In this document: piece after piece, positions 24,491-34,100 of the stretch
Layout: each line of letters starts with the position of its first letter
Position numbering within the stretch: the stretch's first letter is position 1
Assembly: GCA_001466705.2 (NCBI GenBank)
Contig: LATX02000185.1
Location: forward strand, 310,001-374,000
Source: Moniliophthora roreri
Taxonomy: Eukaryota; Basidiomycota; Agaricomycetes; Agaricales; Marasmiaceae
Direction of reading: 5' to 3'
DNA length: 64,000 bases
The notes under the pieces: model-generated
What the model was told of the DNA's origin: nothing
The model's database searches: none
What the model saw: the letters and a program-made list of their open reading frames with translations, nothing else
Translations under genes and position numbers: made by a program

Positions 24491-26002
24491 CGTCAGGTCA
24501 AGGTTCTGGTGTGGCCCATCTAACCAGAGTCTCCATGGGGAGCTGGAAGACTTAAGTATTTGTTGGAATCCTGTGGGTTCCCAGGGTGTCCGCAGATGAT
24601 TCGAACTGGGAGCCGAGCAAGTCGACAATGTTCAACTGCCAACAGGTGACGACTTGAGGAGGTCTTGTCCGGGCCATTCTCAGGCCCGAATTAGAAAAAT
24701 TATGATACGCGATAGTGCTGTGATTTCTTCATAAAAGAGCAGATGGCGTCTCGGTAGCGAGAACTTTAGAAGAGCTGGGATTTGTAAATTCTGTCAGAGT
24801 GGGGCTAGGTCAGCACACGAAAGGCTCACTTCATTCTTCAGACTATTCTGGGACATACCAATACACAGCCGAGCGGGGCATACCTGCTCATGCACAGCAG
24901 ATCTTACTGCCAATGGATATGGAATCGGATTGCCGGATGTAGTCGAATGACGCGAGAGGAAAACCAGGGTTGGCCCAGTTTGATCCGTAGCAAAAAATAT
25001 CGGCGCACGGGCCACTGAAGCCCTTGATTCAACACCAACACGTCAATTTTTTTCAGCTGGGCAACACCAACAGCGGCGCTCCAAGAAATCCTCGGACTCG
25101 TTGGTGTTGGCCTGTTACCTCTCGATTTCCAGCCAAGCTTTTTGGCCCTGCCGTTTTCTTGTTATTTTCACCTGAATCCTAGTCAGCTATTGTGCAGGTG
25201 AAAGGAGCAGCACTGCATCGGGGGCCGCTACTTATTTCGGATCCCGAGGAGGATAGGGAGCATTAACGAAATCATTCGCAAACGATGTAAGGATTTTTTT
25301 TTAACTTAATCATCAGTTTCATTAACAATTCAGGTCTGTTCCAAGTGCCACGAGACATATCGCGACCCTTCAGAAATTATATGAAGAGATAGTGTGCGGC
25401 GCATCACCCAGTGTCGAGTCGAGCGACCTTGACATGCTCGCTCCGGGCTCGATTCTAGCTTGATTTGTTGTGCTAAGGTATGAATCGTCGGCGGAGCGTG
25501 AGCCTCAAGGCTAAATCAGTGTTAGATGTGGGTCGTGGAGACTTGGCAATGGCAAAAAAAAAGACCAAAAGTTCAGCGTCATACGAACACGCGAAAATAT
25601 ATGAACTCTGTGCGTCTTCCATCACTTATCGAAACACCTGGAAATTGACTATTCAATCAGTAAAGGACGCGTACTTTTGCCGTCATCCCTAAGATGCCCT
25701 CGCCATGGGTACCCATTGAACAGGGCAACCAACGAACGAAGATTTCCCATCCAGAACTTTGGTGTCTCCGTGCTCCAAATCAGTTCTAATTATTTCTTTA
25801 ATGCGAGCGACGGTGTCCGAGGGCCGTCTCTCTCATCTTTCACCTTTCATCTTCCATCTTGATCATCATTCCCCAACACTTCTTCGACTTCTTTCTTATA
25901 CACCTCTGAATGATGTTCTCACGAATGGGTCAACGTCATCATAGCATAAAAAGTCGATGACAGCAACCCAGGGTCGAATTGACAAGCATCCTTACATTCA
26001 GA
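24491..26002. other. Divergent intergenic region between DUF6534 copy D and GMC copy 2
   Basis: 1.5 kb between two divergent starts; presumably both promoters. I see no coding frame with domain similarity and no clear mobile element. Compare with 7976-8878, the equivalent interval of the mirrored pair. Confidence 0.5.
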
Positions 26003-28584
26003 ATGCCCATCGTGACGTCGGCTGAGGCTTTTATTGCCAATGAATTCGATTACATCGTCGTTGGAGGAGGGACTGCAGGGCTGGTTGTGGCGGCGAGGTT
26101 TGAAAGTTTTCTCTGATTCGGATTCTTTGCTGACGCTCCTATCAGGCTTAGCGAAGACCCGAATGTGGTAGTAGGGGTTCTCGAGGCAGGCGTGAAGCAG
26201 GATGAAGATGACCCTATAATCAATATCCCTGGTGAGTGGCTCACTATCTAGCGCTTACTTGTCATCTGAGATGCCCGTCAATAGCAATGATCGGACGGGG
26301 TGTAGGTAATCCCAGCTATGACTGGGTAACGATGACCACTCCTCAACCTGGCGCGAACAATCGCGAGTTGCTTATCAGTAGAGGCAAAGGTCTCGGCGGG
26401 TCCTCGTTAGTGCGTGATAACACTCACGGTGTGATGTAACCAAGCTGAACGGGACGCATGCAGATCAACTATCTTTATATGGCTCGTCCTCCGAAAGAAG
26501 AATTTGATAGGCTTGAAACACTCGGTAATCCAGGGTGGAATTGGGATGATGTACTGCGGTACATGAAGAAGGTAAGACCACTTTTATCGTCAATGTTCCG
26601 GCTCATCAAATATTCCTTCAGAGTGAGAAATTGACCCCAACAAACTTGCCCCCTGCTGAAGCAGAGAGATTTGCGATCAAGACCACCCCATCGGCTCACG
26701 GAACGAGCGGTGTGTCAAGTCCTTTGATAATGTTACTGCCTCGTTTTGAACTAGCTGTTACAGGTCCTCTCGAAAAATTCCTTGGATCCAATTTCACAGA
26801 GTTCCATGCCGATTTTATTGAGACTGTTCACAAGCTGGGCGTACCCAAGAACATGGATCCTGTATGTCATCTAGTTGCTTCACGCTCTCCGTACTTAAAG
26901 CAGTCTCAGAACGATGGCGAACTCAATGGCGTATCCACTGGTTTCTCAAGTATGGATCCCAAAGTCGCTAAGCGATCATACGTGACATCTGCCTACTTCA
27001 ATCCGAACGCCAGCAGACCAAACCTTGTCGTACTCACCAACGCTTACGCTCGCAAGGTGCATTCCGTTTGAATCGTCTTCGTTTGCGGGGATTCTTACAT
27101 ACCCCTAGGTCTTACTTCAAGATGACGCTACCAACGCCGGGCTCAAGCAGGCGACAGGCGTGGAGTTCCTTTACGATGGTGCTGTAACACAAGTAAAAGC
27201 GAAGAGGGAGGTCATTTTATCTGCAGGTGAGTCCAACGAGATGCCGTTTTATATATGTTTACTGAATGACATATGACAGGCGCCATTGAGAGCCCTCGTC
27301 TTCTCGAACTCTCTGGTATTGGGAACCCCGAGCTTTTGTCTAAATATTCGATACCCACGGTCATCGACCTGCCTTCTGTCGGAGAGAATCTGCGTACGTC
27401 GTTTTGCACATACCTTGGAGCATCCGGTGATTTATTGAACAGAGGATCATGCCATGGTTTTTGCGATTGCTCAGACGAGCAAGTATGAGACGCTTGACAT
27501 GCTGAGCGATCCAGAGGTCCTCAAACAGCATCAGGCACTCTAGTATGTTCCTGACTTTGTTCCCCTTGTACCAAGACTCATTGCTGGTTCCAGCGCCGAG
27601 AAAAAGGGCCTACTCGCCTCAAGTCCGACACCTGCCTTTGTTTACATGCCGGCCAGCACGTTCGGTAGTCCTGCACAAGTAGCGGCATGGAAGGCTGAAC
27701 TCGGCAATCCTGCAAACCTTATTGCAGCAGAGACGCCGGAAGCAGTCAAGAAGGGTATCATCAAGCAGTATGAACTTCTCGAGAAAACTTTCACCTCCAG
27801 TTCCGCTGTTCACGGAGAGTAGGTGTTGGAATCTTCCTCCTTACATTCTTTGACTGATGACGAATGTGTGCACTTAGAATCGCCGCTGTCCGTGGTCACC
27901 TCCCCACGCCAGCCCATCAGGGTACTCCAGGTACTCGGTACATCACCTTGCCAGCCTTCCTCTCCCAACCCCTTTCTCGAGGATGGGTGCATATCACGTC
28001 GTCGGATCCCTCAGTACCATCAGCTGTCAATCCCAGATACCTCACTGTCGATTCAGATTTGGACAAATTCTTGGGTATCTTCAAGCTCAACTTCAAGCTG
28101 TGCAAGTTGCCACCGCTGGGAGAGGCGATGGAGGATATTGTTCTGCCAGTTATTCCAAAGGATGCATCTGAGCAAGAGGTGGATCGGTTGTTGAAGGAGT
28201 ATATTAAGGATTCTGTGAGTACCGAGTTTCTACATGCTTGATTGCATAAAGAGACTGACGTTAAACGACCCGATAGGTCCTGCCAACATTCCATTCTGTA
28301 GGTACGGCGGCAATGTTACCTAGAGAAGATGGTGGCGTTGTTGACAGCAAACTGCTCGTCTACGGAACGTCGAACCTAAGAGTGGTTGACTGTTCAATCC
28401 TGCCGATGGTGAGGTACTATGTTGTCGGTTAACATGGGTTCCTGATGAGCTTTGCAGGAACTATCAACACATCTACAGGCTACTGCGTATGCAATCGGGG
28501 AGAAGGTACGTGATCTCGTTACGCTTGGTTGTGATTTCGGTAACACTGTCGCAGGCTGCGGATATCATCAAGGGTACCTGGTAA
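26003..28584 (+). CDS. GMC oxidoreductase, aryl-alcohol-oxidase-like (copy 2)
   Basis: Paralogue of the gene at 5361-7975, same exon pattern. ATG at 26003: [20 protein letters not shown] then [12 protein letters not shown] (ADP-binding). Then [40 protein letters not shown] and [10 protein letters not shown] (GMC signature 1). An exon at 26466 reads [20 protein letters not shown]. Signature 2 is at about 27282-27330 ([15 protein letters not shown]). [20 protein letters not shown] follows at about 27445. The catalytic His lies in [19 protein letters not shown] (about 28290), and the second His in [14 protein letters not shown] (about 28470). After the last intron the protein ends AADIIKGTW with TAA at 28582-28584. 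No signal peptide, so probably intracellular or peroxisome-associated. Intact as far as splicing can be judged by eye. Confidence 0.9.
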
Positions 28585-28954
28585 ACGGAGTACATTCTGT
28601 TACTTGTACAATATTACTTTATCTGCCCAACACGTCAACCTTTTTCACTAACACCTCAGCGCCGGAGAGTGGTCAAGTCATGATGGTAAGCAAATTACAG
28701 ATCGCCAGCTGCGCACCCCCACATGCTCTGCGCTTCGTCGACGATGCTTCCTAACTGGATCTAATGCTAGGCAGTATTTGCTGTATCTACCTACAGGCCG
28801 CAACTTCATAGCTCGTTTTGGCCCTTGTGCGAGCACGAGCACCGGCTGATTCCCGAACTTTCGCCGGGCATTTTAGTGGCCAAAAGGACAACAGACCCTA
28901 CGGAATTTTGCATGGGGTGTTCCCGCTCTAACAGTAAGCAGAAATCCCAAAAAG
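28585..28954. other. Spacer between GMC copy 2 and tRNA-Ala
   Basis: About 370 bp, no feature recognised beyond the expected 3' end of the GMC gene. Confidence 0.5.
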
Positions 28955-29043
28955 TGGACACTCAGGGGATTGAACCCTGGACCTCACGCATAGATTTCTT
29001 GCACTCTTGCGAAGCGTGCGCGCTACCACTGTGCCAAGTGCCC
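28955..29043 (-). tRNA. tRNA-Ala(CGC) with a 17-nt intron
   Basis: On the minus strand the acceptor stem GGGCACT pairs with AGTGTCC (one G-U), followed by discriminator A. The anticodon stem CACGC/GCGTG encloses loop TTCGCAA, with anticodon CGC at 29011-29009 (reads GCG, Ala). A 17-nt insert (about 29006-28990) sits 3' of the anticodon, at the canonical nuclear tRNA intron position. The T-arm CAGGG-TTCAATC-CCCTG is perfect and matches the pol III B box. The D-arm GCAC/GCGC has one A-C mismatch. Everything expected of a functional nuclear tRNA gene is present. Confidence 0.9.
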
Positions 29044-32000
29044 TCTCTTACCAACATCTTGAGCATGTACATCCTCTATATCGAAAATCACCGGCTTATA
29101 CTGGGAGCCTAGTCATACTTAGATAGACGGCTATAAGCCGAGTTTATATTCTTCGGCGACTTTTCTGTGATGCACCTCTTCAACAGAAAGAAATGTATTT
29201 TCACTGAGTGAAAGCTACTAATACTGTTGAGGTTGGTGAGCAAGATGGGGAAGGGATATGAGCTAGGGCCCCGACGAGACTCTCCTCACATATCCGCGGT
29301 TGGCTGGGCTACCACACAAGCCGGTCAAGTGCGGGTTTGCCGTCTCGCCTGGGGCGTGAGGAGCATTCTTGCGTGGTCCTTGGCCTAACTGTTGCGCATC
29401 GTGTGAAAAGGGTGGATTGGATGGGGAGAAAGTGAGATGACGAGGGAACGAGGATCCTGAGGGACCCTACGGTGCTCAGCGCGTCTTCAAACGTCTGGCT
29501 GGCGGTGTCAACGAAAGATGGCACCGCATCACGTAACGTCTGAAGACTCATATCCGAGGTGGATCGATCTCTTCCACGACCTCAACGTGTCAAAATGAAG
29601 CCCTTGGCCAAAGTAGTCCGTCCGCATACATTGCCTGTTATCACAGACATGTTAGTTATTGTACGACCAAGGAAATGGTGTCAAAACCGTTGGCGGCAGC
29701 CCTGAAAGCTTGCAAGGAATCAGGCCCTCAGCCTCAGGGTTTGAGAGCGTGTCGGCAGGATTCTGGGAAGAGGAGATGAGACTGGAATATGCAAGAGAAA
29801 AAGGTGACGACGCACAATAATCCATACAATGCCTACAAGCCCCCATACTCATTCGCATGAATTTCTTAAGAGCTCATCACGCAAACTGTCACTGCATACA
29901 CAGTTTCATACATTTGGTCCTAGTCCTGGAGATACGGTAAGTAGGCGATTGAAATTTCGATGCTTTAGTCGCGTCTTGGATTATGAGATGATGGTCAACG
30001 AAAGAGGAATTTTTTCAAACTCCGTGACCAGAGATGCGTTCGATGATGAACCTTTCCTCTCCCTCAAGTCCCCCTAGGCCGACTCAATCACTCGCAAGCT
30101 CGCTCTCTCTTCCTTATTCTATGTTTGCGATAATAAATACCGCTCAAAACAGCGGTTTACCAATTATAAAGGTACGTTATCTCTCAATCTTCCAGATAGT
30201 ATGCAAACTACCCGTTTCCTTTTAACAGTAACTATCTGTCCGATGCTGGCTCTTCGGCTGTTTGGAGGGCATGACCACCATTCCCCGGAAGAATATATGC
30301 GGTGAACGAATAATCCCGCAGACATTGGAGGATAAAGGATTCGCAACGACGGTTCTCGAGTCGATGATTCGCTTTCGCAAAGCATACGACGTCATGAGCG
30401 CTACAGTCTCCCAGGCCAGTCTAGGTCGCATCGCCTTCTATATCGAAATATAATAATCTATCCTACACCAATTTTGAGACGTCGGGTTTAGGACGTCGCC
30501 GGTGGTCAGGGATACAATAAATCTGGTGCTCTGCGTGTGTGTCGAAGTGCCTTCGACGCCACCAGTTGTATATGTAAGTCCCATGGTTTTGTTTATCATT
30601 CAAGCATCAATATTGAATGGGAATGTTCTTGGTTTTTTATATTGCTCTAACGTTGCTCCCGAGTCGAGAACTGAACGTTGAATAACCCAGATGCTGTCCT
30701 TGGTCTCGCGGAAGGACGTGCTCCGTTAAGATCGCCATCACCCTTCACTGTAATGCATGGGTTGGGTTCCGTCCCCCAGCAAACACAAAGTCGTGACGGC
30801 GAAGCATACCTGAAGCATACTGCCACTGGTTTGTGGTTCCGCGCCCAGATCAGGCCATGGCACGTCGCGAATGAATGCAGGAGCATAGGCGGATTTTCAT
30901 GCATCCCAAAGTATACTAATAAGTGGTACCTTGATACCCTTTCAGGTAATATTACTCGACATTGTTGGTATGCACATGGCGAGGACGCTCAATTATTGTC
31001 TACTGGTATGATTGGAATGATGAACAGAATCAGCTACACAGCTCGACATGAGGGTTCAACTTTCGGAAGCGATTCATCCGACCAGTGTCGATTTAATATT
31101 CGCAATTATCAAACGTATTCCAACTTCTCTCTGGATAAAGACCCGATGTAACGCTGCCGTAGCGGTTCAGGGCGGGGTAGACAACTGAGTCGCAACTCTA
31201 CTTCGATGCCTTTTTCCTTTGACACTGGGCTGGCGTTACTTACGGGCAAGGCGTGAAACAGGGCCGAATTGGAATTACCGAAAACCGGGTGTTACGTGAG
31301 CAGGGTCAGGCACCGCTTGAAATTGCTCTGTTCAAGTGTTGCTTGGTAGAACCGCCTGGCTGTGTAAGCTTTATAACTGGCCGGGAATACCTTTTGTCCG
31401 ACCTTTTGCATTATCTTCAAGTTTCCGATACTAATAGCACGTTGGTATGTCTGTCAAAAAATCCTCGACTGTGCAGATGCTCGTCTCGGTTTTCAAGGAC
31501 TGCAACGTCGACATGTGATTCGATTCAAAGCTGATTCTTGTTGCCCAAACAGGAAAACATTATCTCTGATTGCCCATTAAGCCACCGATGTTAATTTCCT
31601 CTCAGGTTTGATCGCGGTGATTGCATTCAATCTGTATCCACAAAGATATCCTTCGCTTAGATCGCATTTCACTGCATCGACGAAGCCGCAGTTCCTTCCA
31701 GTTTACAATATATTTTCAACTGAATACTGCATAGCCTAGAATTTTATTTTGTTTAAAAAAAATATTATTGTAACATCGGATTCTTGTGCGACGCAGGCAT
31801 GACTTTTGGTACATATGTTCTTTCACACATTTTCAATTTGAATTCACATTTTCTAAAACCCTGTTCAATCAAAGACCCGGATTTCGGCCCTTTAAGATGG
31901 CTTGTCAATATAGACGGATCCTAAATTCACCTAAAGACTGCATCGGGACGGGTTTCACTAGGACCCTGGAATGTGACGGTGGGTCCTGTTTGATGGTTCA

Positions 32001-32252
32001 GACAAAATTTTTGGCTAGTCTCCGGTTTGAGGTTTGGACATCTTGAGCCTCAGAGCGACAGGGAGCAGTTTGATATTCAGACAAAAGCTGTGGGTGGGAG
32101 GGATGAATACAACTCCAGGAACTGTTAGGCCCTGCTCGGGAACCCAAGTCAACTCACCCTGTTACACCGCTGGCAGGATATCGTACGATGGAGGTACCTT
32201 AGGAATGATCCGATGATGGACTTCCACTGAGATGTGGGATCCTCAATGTATG
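29044..32252. other. 3.2-kb region without a confident gene
   Basis: Several moderate open frames occur (for example 29309-29551 minus and 30678-31151 plus), but none shows a recognisable domain, splice-consistent extension or codon bias like the neighbours. AT-rich near 31740-31780. At its right edge, 32127-32151 is one arm of a 25-bp inverted repeat whose partner is at 41001-41025, on the far side of the retrotransposon. So at least the right end is probably transposon-derived. Confidence 0.45.
32127..32151 (+). repeat. 25-bp inverted repeat, left arm
   Basis: AGGCCCTGCTCGGGAACCCA and five further bases. Its inverted partner is at 41001-41025 with one mismatch. The retrotransposon lies between the arms, so it may have jumped into an older repeat about 0.75 kb long. 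Confidence 0.7.
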
Positions 32253-32257
32253 TTGAA

Positions 32258-32640
32258 TGTTACAATCACGAGGACTCCGAGGACTTATTGGGCATCTAAT
32301 GTACTTCTATTCTCTCTCTCGTTTTCTTGCTTAGCCCATAGTTCTTTTTCTTTACAAATCCTTCTGTATCCTTCTTTTTCTTAGTCAAGACTCACTTTGA
32401 TTACTCATAGTAGCTATTTATATAGTTCTGAGTATTAGTCATAGTTAGAAGTCTATGTATAAATATGTTTGACCAGTAGACAAGCTTCTTCAGCTTGACC
32501 TGGTTAAAGCTTATCAAAACCTTGTTCCTCGCTCATTGATCTTCTATTCTAAGTCAAATCAGTTCAATCAATTGACTTCAGAAACCAACGACCAACTTCA
32601 AACTTGAACTTAGTGTTGACAGCGAAGGACTCGCATAACA
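32258..32640 (+). repeat. 5' LTR
   Basis: 383 bp, TGTTACAATCAC to CATAACA. About 97% identical to the 3' LTR: by eye 12 substitutions and one single-base indel. All 12 substitutions are transitions and 9 fall at sites best explained as an ancestral CpG. A TATA box and probable transcript start lie inside. Confidence 0.95.
32458..32466 (+). promoter_or_regulatory. LTR TATA box
   Basis: TATAAATAT in the 5' LTR, about 30 nt upstream of the predicted RNA start near 32490. The 3' LTR has TATAAATAC at the same place. Confidence 0.7.
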
Positions 32641-32642
32641 TT

Positions 32643-32654
32643 AGGTCAAGCTGA
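32643..32654 (+). promoter_or_regulatory. Self-priming primer-binding site
   Basis: AGGTCAAGCTGA lies two bases after the 5' LTR. It is the exact reverse complement of TCAGCTTGACCT at 32490-32501 inside the LTR, just where transcription should start below the TATA box. This is the arrangement of Tf1/sushi-type elements, in which the RNA 5' end folds back to prime minus-strand synthesis instead of a tRNA. Confidence 0.75.
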
Positions 32655-32739
32655 TCTCGCTGACCTTCTCAGGTTCAGGCACCCAAGAAACGGCATCACG
32701 TCTAGACATCGGCAGACACCAGCTGCAGATCAAGAATTA

Positions 32740-34100
32740 ACAGAATGAGAACAACAGAGGAGAACTTTTCTTCTTGTCACTCCAGAAGATGAGCTCACAT
32801 TTGAGCAGAGAATACAAAGACTAGAATTACTTGCCCAAGAGGAGGCAAGGGAAGAAATCGAACAACGAACAACCAGAACAACCAGAACCTGGTCCAGGAC
32901 CAGGCAGACATTGGACTTCACAACAGGCTTCGACGTATCCGACAACGAAAGGAGAACATTGACCTGAACTGCTTCCCATCAGTTGCAGGAGCGTTCACAG
33001 GAACAGACGAACTCCCCGACTACAGAAACAGCAATTCAGACCCAAACCTTCGAAACCCAGAATTCGCCGTCGTCTTCGAACAGGCAATTAGAAACCGACA
33101 GACTGGGAACTCCTCACTCAACCATATTACCTTCTTCACCTCTTCCATCAGACCCCATGACTATGCAGCAGACCTCGCCGTCGCTACAGGATTTAATTTC
33201 CGCCTTAAGGATGTTAATGAATGGAGAGAAAAAGAAAGAGAACAAAGTAGCAGTTCCAAATAGTTATGATGGAAGCCCAGCCAAGGCCAGTACCTTCCTT
33301 ACCAAGGTGGATCTATACCTCATGGCTAATGACACCCTCTATCCAAACAACAAAGACAAAATCTTGTTTACCTTATCCTACATGAAGGAAGGACATGCTG
33401 CACAATGGATGAAGGCAAAGACCGACGAATACAAAAGGACTCTTAGGGAGAAAGAAGCAGAACCCCATGATACTAAGCCAGAAGGTCAGATCCATGTAAT
33501 GACATGGGAAGAATTCCTTGACAATTTCAAAAAGGCCTTCTGACCCCTAGACATTGGCACAGATGCACGACTAAAGATGGAACTTCTCAAACAGAACAAA
33601 AAACACGTGGATGAATATATTACTGATTTCCGCCTCCTTGCGATTGATTCCAAATACGACGACAAAGCCCTTATTGATTATTTCCTTGCAGAACTTCATC
33701 CTGCACTTCTCAAATCATGCCTTCTACAACCTGACCAACCTGACACAATTGAAGGATGGTACGACTGAGCCAGGAAATATAACAATGCCTGGCTTACCAT
33801 GATGGCCATCACTAGAGGAGAAAAGATGAAGAGGACACCTAAAACCAAAACAAAGGTAAACTGGATCTCTGATGAAGAAGCGCAGGAATACAGATGTGAA
33901 AGGGGTTATGCTATAAATGTAGCAAACCAGGACATATCACAAAAAATTGTCTGGAAAAGCCAAAGAATGAACCCAAAAAGGAAAATCCAAAGAAAAGTAC
34001 CTCCGAAGATGTGTATCATAAAATCCGTGCCATTTATCGAGATTTCTCTGAAGAAGAGCAAACCCAGATCTTGGACCTTATGGAAGGAGGGGGTTTTTAG
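32740..34100 (+). pseudogene. Retrotransposon gag, disrupted
   Basis: Structural polyprotein. The readable frame starts upstream of 32746 with no clear ATG and runs through an Arg/Glu-rich head. The conserved gag core follows (for example WEEFLDNFKKAF at 33505-33540, then ARLKMELLKQNKKHVDEYI). In-frame TGA codons sit at 32746, 32965, 33541 and 33766. A one-base loss near 33905 shifts the frame. After it the zinc knuckle is readable: CYKCSKPGHITKNC (CX2CX4HX4C) at about 33909-33950. Gag then ends at TAG 34098-34100, directly after the heptamer GGGTTTT (34091-34097). Confidence 0.85.
34091..34097 (+). promoter_or_regulatory. Putative -1 ribosomal frameshift site between gag and pol
   Basis: Heptamer G GGT TTT, in register with the gag frame and followed at once by the gag stop TAG. 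Slipping back one base continues TTA GTG TGG CGG, which is exactly the pol/protease frame. It fits the X XXY YYZ rule. No stable downstream stem was identified by eye. Confidence 0.55.

Noticed and set aside
30678..31151. 157-codon plus-strand open frame
   Set aside because: No domain, no splice-consistent neighbours, and an overlapping minus frame is equally open.
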